Source: an uncultured Muribaculaceae bacterium (GTDB taxonomy: Bacteria > Bacteroidota > Bacteroidia > Bacteroidales > Muribaculaceae). From it: a DNA stretch of 64,000 nt. Below, piece after piece: positions 49,955-58,549 of the stretch. Numbering within the stretch: position 1 is the stretch's first letter; each line of letters starts with the position of its first letter. Where the stretch lies: contig CAJTME010000008.1 of the NCBI GenBank assembly GCA_910577315.1, positions 1 through 64,000 on the forward strand. The letters are read 5' to 3'. The notes under the pieces were generated by a model that saw only the letters and a program-made list of their open reading frames with translations, was not told where the DNA came from and did not search any database. The position numbers and the translations under genes were made by a program.

Positions 49955-50737
49955 ATGACTGAGGACGCACAGGAAAACCGCGCCCGGACGCAGGCCGATG
50001 AAAGTCGGCCGGCCTCCGGGCGCGGCATATTTGAACGCACCCGGCTGATTGCCGGCGATGAAATGATGCGCCGCCTGGCCGATACGCGCGTGCTGGTGGT
50101 GGGCGTGGGCGGCGTCGGTTCGTGGTGTGTCGAGTCGCTGGTGCGCACCGGGGTGGGGCACATCACGATTGTCGACCGCGACGTGGTGGCTACCTCGAAC
50201 ATCAACCGCCAGCTGCCCGCCACGACATCCACCGTCGGGCAGCCGAAGGTCGAGGTGCTGGGGCGCAGGATGCTCGACATAAATCCCGACCTTGACCTCA
50301 GGGCGGTGTTCGACTTCTATTCGCCTGAAAACGCCGACAGCTACGACCTCGATTCGTATGATTACGTAATCGACGCCATCGACTCGCGCGACTGCAAAGC
50401 CGAACTCATCCTGAGGGCCACCGCCTCGCGGGCGCGGCTGTTTTCGTCGATGGGAGCCGCCCGCAAGCTGCATGCGTCGATGGTCGCCACCGCTGAATTC
50501 TGGAAAGTGCAGGGCTGTCCGCTGGCCCGTTCGTTGCGTGAATACTTCAAGAAAACCGAGCGTTTCCCCCGCCGTAAATTCAAGTGCGTCTACTCGCCCG
50601 AGCGCCTCCCGCAAGCCATGCGGGCCGACGACGGCGGCAACGGCACCTTCGCCCACACCACGGCCATCTTCGGCCTCACCCTCGCCGGCCTGGTGGTGGA
50701 AGACATATATTCAAAAAGCAACCGCCCCAATTCCTAA
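49955..50737 (+). CDS. tcdA: tRNA threonylcarbamoyladenosine dehydratase
   Basis: Converts t6A to cyclic ct6A at position 37 of tRNA, using ATP. 260 residues of the ThiF/MoeB/HesA E1-like fold: VVGVGGVGSWCVESL (49-63), DRDVVATSNINRQLPA, and VIDAIDSRDCKAEL. The E1 catalytic cysteine is absent, as expected for TcdA. The N-terminal 24 residues are a charged extension before the conserved FERTRLIAGDEMM. It is probably co-transcribed with recA. Confidence 0.93.
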   Translation: MTEDAQENRARTQADESRPASGRGIFERTRLIAGDEMMRRLADTRVLVVGVGGVGSWCVESLVRTGVGHITIVDRDVVATSNINRQLPATTSTVGQPKVEVLGRRMLDINPDLDLRAVFDFYSPENADSYDLDSYDYVIDAIDSRDCKAELILRATASRARLFSSMGAARKLHASMVATAEFWKVQGCPLARSLREYFKKTERFPRRKFKCVYSPERLPQAMRADDGGNGTFAHTTAIFGLTLAGLVVEDIYSKSNRPNS

Positions 50738-50757
50738 CTCCTAATTCCTAATTCATT
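50730..50757. repeat. Short degenerate repeat (TTCCTAAnTCCTAA type)
   Basis: Four partial copies of AATTCCTA/ACTCCTA in about 28 bp span the end of tcdA and the gap before the next gene. Confidence 0.6.
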
Positions 50758-50760
50758 ATA

Positions 50761-51219
50761 ATGAGCTGGTTCAACTCCGTCGAATTTTATGTTATAGCCG
50801 GCACCGTGGCGGCCGCCGCGGTCGCGCTGGCCGCATTGCCGTCGAAAAAAGGGGTTGCCGTGCTGCACACCGCCGCCGGCGACCTGTCGGGCACGGATGA
50901 GGGGCGCGACATGAAGCCCTCGATTGACGTGCGCGTCGATGAAAACCGCCGCGTCCACATCGTGAGGCGCGGTCTGCCCAACATCACCGACAAGGGCGCC
51001 GCCTCGCTGGCAATCAATGTGATAGGTTTCGATATAGTGATAGAGGAACGGCTCACCCACGGAAACGGATGGACGACGGTCGACACCGCCGAGTTTGTCC
51101 TCGACTTTTTCGCCCCCGAGCGCTATCACGTGCGCTACAACTCGGAAGACGCCGGCGTCTTCACCGCCTTCACCCTCCCCGTCAAGGAAGGCATCAAAAT
51201 TCACAGGGATTTGAAATAG
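50761..51219 (+). CDS. Hypothetical single-TM protein
   Basis: 152 residues. One N-terminal membrane helix (about 9-26) is followed by a soluble beta-rich domain (PSIDVRVDENRRVHIVRRGL; RYHVRYNSEDAGVFTAFTLP). I recognise no family. Only 23 bp, consisting of the short repeat, separate it from tcdA, so it may be the third gene of the recA operon. Confidence 0.7.
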   Translation: MSWFNSVEFYVIAGTVAAAAVALAALPSKKGVAVLHTAAGDLSGTDEGRDMKPSIDVRVDENRRVHIVRRGLPNITDKGAASLAINVIGFDIVIEERLTHGNGWTTVDTAEFVLDFFAPERYHVRYNSEDAGVFTAFTLPVKEGIKIHRDLK

Positions 51220-51220
51220 A

Positions 51221-52579
51221 TCAGCCGAAAATCTTGAGGCACAGGCCCGATACCCATACGTAGATCAGCAGGCCGATGATGTCGTTGGAAATCTGAATGA
51301 AGGGGCCGGTGGCGAGGGCGGGGTTGATTTTGAGCTTTTCGAGCGTCAGCGGCACCACGGAGCCCAGGATGGACGCGAACATTACCACGGTGAACAGCGA
51401 GGCGGCCACAGACAGCGTCACGGCAAGGTTGCTCGGCAGCATTATAAGGTTGTAAACCAATATGACAGCCGACAGCACCGAAGCGTTCAACAACCCGATA
51501 AGGACTTCCTTGCCGAGCTGTTTGGCGAACTCGCCGATTTCGAGCGAGCCGTTGGCGAGGCCCTGAACGACGATGGCCGAGGCCTGGACGCCCACATTGC
51601 CGCCCGTTCCGCCTATGATGGGGATGAACAGGGCCAGGGCCGTCACGGCATGGAGCTGTTCCTCGAAACCGCCGAGAATCACCGAGGCGAGGATGCCCGA
51701 GGCTATGCCGATGAGCAGCCAGGGGATGCGGGCCTTGGTCTGGGCGAAAATCGAGTCGTCGGCGTCGACGTCGCTCGAGATACCCGAGGCCAGCTGGTAG
51801 TCGCGTTCCGACGATTCGCGCACCTCGTCCATCACGTCGTCGACGGTGATGCGTCCCAGCAGGCGCCCGATGGAGTCCACCACCGGCATGGCCACAAGGT
51901 CGTATTTCTCGAAGTCGAGGGCCACCTCGTCGATGGGAGTGTCGGCCTTGACCGTCACCGGGTCGGTCTCCATGACATGCTTGATTTTCGACACCGATGG
52001 ATGGGTAATCATCTTCTGCAAGGGGAAGATGCCCTTGAGCTTGTAGTCATTGTCGACCACATAGACATAGTAGATTTCGTCGATTTCCTCGGCCTGGGTG
52101 CGCATTTCCTTGATGCACTCGGGCATCGACATGTTCTCGTTCACCACGATCATCTCGGTGCCCATCAGGCCGCCGGCGGTGTCCTCGTCGTATTTGAGCA
52201 GGTCGATGATGTCGCCGGCCTGTTCGACGTCGTCGATGTGCGACAGAATCTCGTCGCGGTCTTCCTCGTCGAGCTGCTGGATGACGTCGACGGCATCGTC
52301 GGTGTCGAGGTGTTCGATTTGCTTGGCGATTTCCTCGGTGGGCATGCGCTCGAGGAGCTTGAGGCGGTCGTCCTCGTCAAGTTCCATCAGCACGTCGGCG
52401 GCGGTTTCCTCGTCGAGCAGTTTGTAGAGGAATTCAGCCTCGTCGAGGTCGAGTTCCTGGTATAGCTCGGCGATGTCGGCCGGGTGGAGTTCGGCGAGCT
52501 CGCGGCGCGCGCGGTCGGTGTCCTGGTTGTGGATTATGTCGCGCAGACTTTCGAGATATTCGGGGGTGAATTCTTTCAT
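51221..52579 (-). CDS. mgtE: Magnesium transporter MgtE
   Basis: Mg2+ channel of the inner membrane gated by cytosolic Mg2+. 452 residues with the full architecture: N-terminal acidic superhelical domain (about 20-130, LHPADIAELYQELDLDEAEF), two CBS domains (about 135-255, for example MITHPSVSKIKHVMETDPVT), the connecting helix and five membrane helices (about 285-450; the pore region includes PIIGGTGGNVGVQASAIVVQ). The start overlaps the rsmA stop by 4 bases (ATGA), so they form an operon. Confidence 0.97.
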   Translation of the reverse strand: MKEFTPEYLESLRDIIHNQDTDRARRELAELHPADIAELYQELDLDEAEFLYKLLDEETAADVLMELDEDDRLKLLERMPTEEIAKQIEHLDTDDAVDVIQQLDEEDRDEILSHIDDVEQAGDIIDLLKYDEDTAGGLMGTEMIVVNENMSMPECIKEMRTQAEEIDEIYYVYVVDNDYKLKGIFPLQKMITHPSVSKIKHVMETDPVTVKADTPIDEVALDFEKYDLVAMPVVDSIGRLLGRITVDDVMDEVRESSERDYQLASGISSDVDADDSIFAQTKARIPWLLIGIASGILASVILGGFEEQLHAVTALALFIPIIGGTGGNVGVQASAIVVQGLANGSLEIGEFAKQLGKEVLIGLLNASVLSAVILVYNLIMLPSNLAVTLSVAASLFTVVMFASILGSVVPLTLEKLKINPALATGPFIQISNDIIGLLIYVWVSGLCLKIFG

Positions 52580-53382
52580 TGCTCGGGAGCGTTTGTGCGC
52601 AGGGCGCCGATTAGGTTGGTGAGTTCTACGAATTGGGCCACCGAGAGCTGTTCGGGGCGCAGGGCGCCCAGTGGCGAGTCGGCGGGGAATACGGTACCCG
52701 CAGGCAGCAGGCCGCGGGCCGAGTTGCGTATGGTCTTGCGGCGCTGGCCGAAGGTGGTCTTGACCACAGTGCGCATCAGCTGGAAATCACAGCCGGGGTC
52801 GGTGACGCCGTTGCGTTTCAGGCGTATTACGCCCGATTTTACCTTTGGCGGCGGGTTGAAGACGTGTTCCGACACGGTGAACAGATATTCGGCGTCATAC
52901 CACACCTGGAGCAGCACGCTCAGGATGCCGCGCGTCTTGCTGCCCTCGCGGGCGCAGATGCGCTCGGCTACCTCGCGCTGCAGCATGCCCGTGCACTCCT
53001 CCACCAGGTCGCGGCAGTCGAGCACCTTGAAAAATATCTGCGAGGAGATGTTGTAGGGATAGTTGCCTATCAGGCAGAATTTACGGCCACCGACCAGTGC
53101 CGGCAGGTCGAGCCGCAGGAAGTCGGCCTCGACGATGCGTTCGGGGGCGAGGCCGGCCACATGGCCCTGGCGCAGGTATACGACGCTTTCCGAGTCGAGC
53201 TCGACAACGGTGAGGTCGCGGCCGGCGGCGAGCAGATACTGGGTGAGGACGCCCGTGCCGGGGCCGACCTCCACCACAGGCAGGTTGGGGCAGTCGTCGA
53301 TTGTGGCCGCGATTCTCTGCGCCACACTCATGTCGGTCAGGAAATGCTGTCCGAGCGATTTTTTCGGTTTTACGTTGGCCAT
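52576..53382 (-). CDS. rsmA: 16S rRNA (adenine(1518)-N6/adenine(1519)-N6)-dimethyltransferase
   Basis: Dimethylates two adenines of helix 45 in late 30S assembly. 268 residues: KPKKSLGQHFLTD (5-17), SAM loop VEVGPGTGVLT (37-47) and the catalytic NYPYNISSQ (about 115). The C-terminal helical domain is present. It is translationally coupled to mgtE. The promoter region is shared head-to-head with the ATPase gene. Confidence 0.97.
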   Translation of the reverse strand: MANVKPKKSLGQHFLTDMSVAQRIAATIDDCPNLPVVEVGPGTGVLTQYLLAAGRDLTVVELDSESVVYLRQGHVAGLAPERIVEADFLRLDLPALVGGRKFCLIGNYPYNISSQIFFKVLDCRDLVEECTGMLQREVAERICAREGSKTRGILSVLLQVWYDAEYLFTVSEHVFNPPPKVKSGVIRLKRNGVTDPGCDFQLMRTVVKTTFGQRRKTIRNSARGLLPAGTVFPADSPLGALRPEQLSVAQFVELTNLIGALRTNAPEQ

Positions 53383-53418
53383 AATCTTCTGCTGTTACGG
53401 GTTGCGCCAAATAGCCTA

Positions 53419-53426
53419 CAAAGTTA
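53419..53426 (-). promoter_or_regulatory. -7 box of the rsmA-mgtE operon
   Basis: TAACTTTG on the minus strand, 36 bp upstream of the rsmA start. Confidence 0.6.
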
Positions 53427-53484
53427 CGCAAAAAATCCGCAACCATTATAAAGTCGGCTTAAAATTCGTTAAATCGGCGGCGGG

Positions 53485-53517
53485 TTGGCGCGGCGGCGAA
53501 AATATTTGCTACATTTG
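53485..53517 (+). promoter_or_regulatory. Promoter of the ATPase-nuclease pair
   Basis: TTG (53485-53487) and TACATTTG (53510-53517) are 22 bp apart, 19 nt before the ATG at 53537. Confidence 0.6.
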
Positions 53518-53536
53518 CAATCTAACCCTAAACGCT

Positions 53537-54757
53537 ATGGCACACCTCTCCATAAAGAATATCGGGCCGCTGCGCGACATCGACATCGAACTGAACCGCA
53601 TCAACGTGTTCATCGGGCCGCAGAGCAGCGGCAAAAGTACTATCGCAAAGATAATCAGCTTCTGCCAGTGGCTCGAGAAAGACCTTGTGGTGAGGCAGGG
53701 GCTGGAGCATGTTGACGAGCGGCTGCTTGTGAAGATACTAATCAAGTATCACAACATGACCGACTATTTTTCGGCCGCCTCTGAGTTCCATTACCGCGGC
53801 TATGCCATAAACCTCAATTATGCCGAGGGGCAGGTGAAGCTTGAGCGCACGCCTGGGTTTGCCGAGGCGAAGGTGTCGAAAAACGCCTACATCCCCGCCG
53901 AGCGCAACGTGATAGCCCTGCCGGGCATCGCGTCGCTGCAGTGGCCCCAGTTTTACTTGCGCAACTTCCTGTTCGACTGGCTCAACGTGCGCAACAAGTT
54001 CAGCCGCGACAAGGCCCTGAGCCTCAGGAACCTCGGGGTAAGCTATTATTACAGCGAGAGCGACGGCGAGAACATGCTGGTGCTCGACAAGGGCGGCGAG
54101 ATTCACCTCGACCAGGCTTCAAGCGGCCTGCAGTCGGCCACCCCGCTGTATGTGCTTCTCAACTACCTCACCAAGTGGATTTATGAGAACGACGACGACC
54201 GCTCGTTCGAGAAACAGCGCCGCATCGACGAGGGCGCGGCCAAGCGGCTGGTCCAGGCACTCCTGGCTGCCGCCGAGGCCGGCGAATCCGACAAGGCCCT
54301 GGTGGGAAAACTGCGCAAGATGCAGGACAGCGCCGGAAAGCCGCAGTTCTCGAACATCGTCATCGAGGAACCCGAACAGAACCTTTTCCCGCAGACCCAG
54401 ACCGGCCTGATGTACGACATCCTCGCCATGATTGACCACGACCGCGACAACCTGGTGCTGACCACCCACAGCCCCTTCATCCTCTATGCCCTCAACAACT
54501 GCATGCTGGCGTGGCGCGTGCGCGACGCCATCGCCGCCGAGGGCGACGACCTCGACCTCGACCCCGCCGAGGAATCGTGGCTCGACCCGGCCAAGGTGTC
54601 GATATGGGAGATACGCGACGGGTATATCGAGAACTATGACGGCGCCCGCAACGTGACCATCCAGGACGCCGACGGCCTGGTGCGCGGCAACTATTTCGAC
54701 CGCGTGATGAGCAATATAATGGCCGATTTCACTACACTGATTGACCTGAAGGACTGA
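53537..54757 (+). CDS. AAA family (SMC/OLD-like) ATPase
   Basis: 406 residues from the ATG at 53537; a longer open frame upstream is antisense to rsmA. Motifs of an ABC-type DNA-associated ATPase: Walker A GPQSSGKST (27-35), a signature-like ASSGLQSATP (about 194), Walker B NIVIEEPEQNLFP (about 273-285) and the H-loop VLTTHSPF (about 309). The layout matches the AAA_15/AAA_21 ATPases found in OLD nucleases and in several phage-defence systems, but no TOPRIM domain follows. One base separates it from a gene for a predicted nuclease, so the pair is an operon. Its own function is unknown. GC content is like its neighbours. Confidence 0.88.
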   Translation: MAHLSIKNIGPLRDIDIELNRINVFIGPQSSGKSTIAKIISFCQWLEKDLVVRQGLEHVDERLLVKILIKYHNMTDYFSAASEFHYRGYAINLNYAEGQVKLERTPGFAEAKVSKNAYIPAERNVIALPGIASLQWPQFYLRNFLFDWLNVRNKFSRDKALSLRNLGVSYYYSESDGENMLVLDKGGEIHLDQASSGLQSATPLYVLLNYLTKWIYENDDDRSFEKQRRIDEGAAKRLVQALLAAAEAGESDKALVGKLRKMQDSAGKPQFSNIVIEEPEQNLFPQTQTGLMYDILAMIDHDRDNLVLTTHSPFILYALNNCMLAWRVRDAIAAEGDDLDLDPAEESWLDPAKVSIWEIRDGYIENYDGARNVTIQDADGLVRGNYFDRVMSNIMADFTTLIDLKD

Positions 54758-54758
54758 G

Positions 54759-55340
54759 ATGAAGACACAGCAGATGTTCCGTAAGTTCCGCCATGCGAGG
54801 ATGCTGGAGGACGATTGCTTCGTCGCCGACTACACCGAGTACAGCAACTCGCGGGCCGGCGTGGTGCTTGCCGAAGAGCCCTTCCGCGACATTGAAGCCT
54901 TCCAGCTCAAGCAGGGGCGCCACAGGGTCAGGTATGTGGCGGTGAACCTCGAGCAGCATCCGGCGTTCATCCGGGGGATAGAGAACTGCGAGTGTTTCTT
55001 TGCGTCGGCGACGCCGTGCGAGCGGCCCTGGATGCTGTTCCTGGAGCTGAAATACTGCAAGGCCCGCAACATCGGCAGCCACACCACCAAGGCAATCAGT
55101 CAGATGGCCTCGGTTCTGCGCAAGCTCATCGAGGAGGAAGTCATCGACGCTGAGGACTACCGCATATATTTCAACTATGCCTCGCCGGCCAACCGCCGCC
55201 GCCAGCCGTTCACCCATTTCGTGCAGACGCCTGCCTCGTCGCTCGACCTCATCGAACAGTACAACGCCTATTTCCTCGGCTTCAACCAGCTCATAATCGC
55301 CTCGCCGCAGTTCATCCGCTCGCCCAAGATGCGCTTATAG
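54759..55340 (+). CDS. Predicted PD-(D/E)XK-fold protein paired with the ATPase
   Basis: 193 residues, no known name. I read a PD-(D/E)XK nuclease pattern: an acidic residue in a strand (E78 in CECFFAS), then a hydrophobic strand with E96-L97-K98 (WMLFLELKYC), then a helix with a Gln (TTKAISQMASVLRKL, Q115) as in many restriction-like folds. No signal or membrane segment. The start follows the ATPase stop by one base, which implies coupled translation and a joint complex. The ATPase-nuclease pairing suggests DNA surveillance or defence, but this is inference; the fold call is from residue pattern only. Confidence 0.6.
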   Translation: MKTQQMFRKFRHARMLEDDCFVADYTEYSNSRAGVVLAEEPFRDIEAFQLKQGRHRVRYVAVNLEQHPAFIRGIENCECFFASATPCERPWMLFLELKYCKARNIGSHTTKAISQMASVLRKLIEEEVIDAEDYRIYFNYASPANRRRQPFTHFVQTPASSLDLIEQYNAYFLGFNQLIIASPQFIRSPKMRL

Positions 55341-55392
55341 CCTGAAATTCATAAATTCGTTTAAAAACAGATTTTTTCTCGTTTTTTGTGTG

Positions 55393-55400
55393 TATCTTTG
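55393..55400 (+). promoter_or_regulatory. -7 box of meaB
   Basis: TATCTTTG, 18 bp upstream of the ATG at 55419. Confidence 0.65.
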
Positions 55401-55418
55401 CACGCAAAGCATTCTACC

Positions 55419-56519
55419 ATGGAACATCCCGAAAACGACTCAAAATATCTCGGCCTTACGGTCAATTCAGGTGTGGCCCAGCCCCCGATTGTCAACCCTT
55501 ACGCCCGTGCCCGCGTGCGCCGCAAGCCCATTCCCGAGGCTTCGGAGCTGGTCGAGGGCATCCTCAAGGGCGATGTCACCATGCTGTCGCGCGCGGTGAC
55601 GCTGATCGAGTCGACCGCCGCCGACCACTATGCCCGCGCCCAGGAAGTAATCGAGAAATGCCTTCCCCATTCGGGCAACTCGCGCCGCATCGGCCTGACG
55701 GGCGTGCCCGGCGCCGGGAAGTCAACGTCGATTGACGTGTTTGGCCTCCATGTGCTGCGCGAACCCGGAGCGCGGCTCGCCGTACTGGCAATCGACCCGT
55801 CGAGCGAGCGCACCAAGGGTTCGATTCTCGGCGACAAGACGCGCATGGAGAAGCTTTCGCTCCAGCCCAACGCCTTCATCCGTCCCAGCCCGTCGGCCGG
55901 CAGCCTCGGAGGCGTGGCGCGCAAGACCCGCGAGACAATCGTGCTGTGCGAGGCGGCGGGCTACAACAACATATTTGTCGAGACCGTCGGCGTGGGCCAG
56001 AGCGAGACCGCCGTTCATTCGATGGTCGATTTCTTCCTGCTGATACAGGTGGCCGGCACCGGCGACGAGCTGCAGGGCATCAAGCGCGGCATCATGGAGA
56101 TGGCCGACGGCATCGTCATCAACAAGGCCGACGGCGACAACATCCCCCGCACGCAGCTCGCCCAGGCCCAGTTCCGCAGCGCCCTCCAGCTTTTTCCACC
56201 CGCTCCCTCGGGCTGGAAACCCGAAGTGCTGACCTATTCGGGATATTTCGAACTCGGCATCCCCGAGGTGTGGGACATGATCGACCGATATTTCGCCTTC
56301 GTGAAGGAAAACGGCTATTTCGAGCAGAAGCGCCGCCAGCAAGCCCGCTACTGGATGTATGAAACAATTGACGAGCAGCTGCGTTCTCATTTCTATAACG
56401 ACCCCGACATCGCCGCGACCCTTCTCAAGCTCGACCGCGAGGTGGAGACCAACCGCCGCAGCTCGTTCACGGCTGCCCGCGACGTGCTCGACCGTTATTT
56501 TTCGTCAAAATCCCTTTGA
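55419..56519 (+). CDS. meaB: Methylmalonyl-CoA mutase-associated GTPase MeaB
   Basis: G3E GTPase that gates adenosylcobalamin loading and protects methylmalonyl-CoA mutase. 366 residues from the ATG at 55419; an upstream ATG lies in the promoter region. P-loop GVPGAGKST at 95-103, AIDPSSERTKGSILGDKTRM, ETVGVGQSE and NKADGDN (G4) are all present, and the C-terminal dimerisation arm is full length. The mutase subunits are not in this window. The adenosyltransferase at 3616 supplies the cofactor. Confidence 0.96.
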   Translation: MEHPENDSKYLGLTVNSGVAQPPIVNPYARARVRRKPIPEASELVEGILKGDVTMLSRAVTLIESTAADHYARAQEVIEKCLPHSGNSRRIGLTGVPGAGKSTSIDVFGLHVLREPGARLAVLAIDPSSERTKGSILGDKTRMEKLSLQPNAFIRPSPSAGSLGGVARKTRETIVLCEAAGYNNIFVETVGVGQSETAVHSMVDFFLLIQVAGTGDELQGIKRGIMEMADGIVINKADGDNIPRTQLAQAQFRSALQLFPPAPSGWKPEVLTYSGYFELGIPEVWDMIDRYFAFVKENGYFEQKRRQQARYWMYETIDEQLRSHFYNDPDIAATLLKLDREVETNRRSSFTAARDVLDRYFSSKSL

Positions 56520-56528
56520 AGAAAGATT

Positions 56529-56924
56529 ATGAAAAAGTTTTTAGTTTGCATCTGTCTTGTGGCGCTCGCCGTGGTGCTCCCCTCGGCCAAGGGCAGCCAC
56601 GCGCTTGAATTTAAGGAAACAACATACGATTTCGGCAACATAGCCGACACGCACGCGCCCGTTGTGCATGAATACGAGTTTGTCAACGTAGCCGACGAGC
56701 CTGTCGCCGTGCTGTCGGTGTCGACCGGCTGCGGCTGCACCCGCCCCGAATATCCGGCCAAGCCCATCGACCCGGGCAAGTCGGGGAAAATTAAGATAAC
56801 GTTCCTTCCCGCCGGCCAGCGGGGCGACATCAACAAGGACATAAAGGTGCGTTACCGCGCCGCCACCGCACGCTCGTCCAAACGCATAACCCTGCGCCTG
56901 AACGGCCATGTCACCCCTGAATAA
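56529..56924 (+). CDS. DUF1573 domain protein, secreted
   Basis: 131 residues. The signal peptide MKKFLVCICLVALAVVLPSA is followed by one DUF1573 (ASH-like beta-sandwich) domain: TYDFGNIADTHAPVVHEYEF, then STGCGCTRPEYPAKPIDPGK. Very common in Bacteroidetes envelopes; function unknown. It lies 9 bp after meaB and overlaps the DUF6056 gene by 17 bp, so it is likely the second gene of a meaB-led operon. Confidence 0.92.
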   Translation: MKKFLVCICLVALAVVLPSAKGSHALEFKETTYDFGNIADTHAPVVHEYEFVNVADEPVAVLSVSTGCGCTRPEYPAKPIDPGKSGKIKITFLPAGQRGDINKDIKVRYRAATARSSKRITLRLNGHVTPE

Positions 56925-58455
56925 GCGGGCTCTGCGTTCGGCAAGCGCCGTCGCCGCCGTGTCGGTCATAATCGGGATTTTCTCGTTTTATACGCCGTGG
57001 CTGGGCGATGACGTGAACTATGCGTATAACTTTATCGAGGAAACATGCTCGCTGCCGATACGTTCGCTGCACGACGTGTTCGTTTCCCAAAACGCCCATT
57101 GGCTGCTGTGCAACGGGCGGTATGTGGCGCATTTCCTCGTGCAGTGTTTCTGCGGGATGTGGGGGCATGGACCGTTCGCCGTGGCCAACGCCCTGATGTA
57201 TGCTGCATTTTTGCTGACGCTGTGCCGCCTGTGTGGGGTTAAGTTGTGCAACGTCAGGGGCGTGTGCGGCGTGATTGTCGCCGTGCTGCTCAGTTTGCAG
57301 ACCAAGATGGTGCCGTCGTGCCAGATCGGCTTCATCTGGATGTTCACCCTCGTGATTGTTTTCCTGCTGGCGTTTTTCAGCCGCCGTGAATGGCGGTGGT
57401 GGCAGGCGGGAGCCCTCGGTGTTCTTGGCCTCGCGGCGGGGAACGGCCAGGAGGCCCTGAGCCTCGGCGTTTCGGCCGCGCTGGTGATATACTGGTGGAA
57501 CCATAGGCGCGAAATGACGCCGGCCCAGTATGTGATGATGATATGCTTCGGCGCCGGGACGCTGCTCAACTGCCTCTCGCCTGGCATAAGGGGCAGGGCC
57601 GACTATACGGTTCAGCCCTCGGTGGGCTATTATGCCTCGGGGCTGGTGCTGATGCTGCGCGTGCTCAGGGCTTCTTATCTGCTGCTGGCCGTGACGCTGT
57701 GGCAGAAGTTCCGCGGGCACCGTACGTTCAGGCAGATATACGCTTCCGACAGCTTTTTCTGGAACGCGTTCATCGTCCTGATGGTGTTCAACCTGATTAT
57801 CGGCACGGAATCGAACCGCCAGTTTTTCGGCGCCGAGCTGATGGCGGTGGTCATCACGTTCAGGATGCTGCGCGGCCATTCCATGACGCGTGCGTGGACC
57901 TGGGCGTTTGCCGTGGCGCTGGCCGCCACCTATGCCGTGCAGGGCTGGATGATTTTGAGGAATTACCGCTATTGTGAGGAAATCAGCGAGGCATATGCCG
58001 CCGCGCCCGACGGAAAAATCTACATTGACATCGACCAGACCATGCCGCTGCCGATATGCACGGAATTCACGCCGTTTGTCGAGCGCTATGGTCTTGCCAC
58101 TGACTATAATGAATTCATGCTGGGAGTGTGGCTGCGCGAAGTCGCGCCGGGCCACGGTTTCCCGAAATTCATCCCCACGATGCTGAAAGGCCGGGATAAC
58201 GACCGGCTTGGAAATTTCGCCGTGCATCTCGACGATGACAATTATCTGGTGGTCAAGTCGAAGGACTCGGCTGAAAAGCTCTATGCCGACTACCGCATCG
58301 ACCTGCCCGGCTTCCACCGGGAGTTTGGACTGAGCGAGATAGACCCGGGTGACAAGGTACTGTGTGAGGGTGCCCACTGGCGTGCGTGGCTGATAAGCGT
58401 CAAGCCTTACAAGCGCTACAAAATCGGTTCGGTGCGCCCTGTTTTCGGCGCATGA
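56908..58455 (+). CDS. DUF6056-like polytopic membrane protein
   Basis: 515 residues with about ten membrane helices in the first 340 residues and a soluble C-terminal domain of about 160 residues. The first periplasmic loop, FYTPWLGDDVNYAYNF, has the acidic DD pair typical of GT-C glycosyltransferases and of the DUF6056/GtrII-like families, and NGR follows in LLCNGRYVAHF. A lipid-linked-sugar transferase role is plausible but unproven. The start overlaps the end of the DUF1573 gene. Confidence 0.82.
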   Translation: MSPLNKRALRSASAVAAVSVIIGIFSFYTPWLGDDVNYAYNFIEETCSLPIRSLHDVFVSQNAHWLLCNGRYVAHFLVQCFCGMWGHGPFAVANALMYAAFLLTLCRLCGVKLCNVRGVCGVIVAVLLSLQTKMVPSCQIGFIWMFTLVIVFLLAFFSRREWRWWQAGALGVLGLAAGNGQEALSLGVSAALVIYWWNHRREMTPAQYVMMICFGAGTLLNCLSPGIRGRADYTVQPSVGYYASGLVLMLRVLRASYLLLAVTLWQKFRGHRTFRQIYASDSFFWNAFIVLMVFNLIIGTESNRQFFGAELMAVVITFRMLRGHSMTRAWTWAFAVALAATYAVQGWMILRNYRYCEEISEAYAAAPDGKIYIDIDQTMPLPICTEFTPFVERYGLATDYNEFMLGVWLREVAPGHGFPKFIPTMLKGRDNDRLGNFAVHLDDDNYLVVKSKDSAEKLYADYRIDLPGFHREFGLSEIDPGDKVLCEGAHWRAWLISVKPYKRYKIGSVRPVFGA

Positions 58456-58509
58456 TGTCCGTGCGGCTGAAAAATCTGCCCCAAGTGGCGCATTATCTGT
58501 ATTTTTTTG

Positions 58510-58517
58510 TAACTTTG
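58510..58517 (+). promoter_or_regulatory. -7 box of pgi
   Basis: TAACTTTG, 32 bp upstream of the pgi start. Confidence 0.65.
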
Positions 58518-58549
58518 TAGCTTGAAACAACAAATTATACCAGTTCATA

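Noticed and set aside
56911..58548. A 545-codon minus-strand frame
   Set aside because: Antisense to the DUF6056 gene, which has clean membrane helices and overlapping-operon spacing; the antisense product is a His/Arg/Gln-rich artefact.
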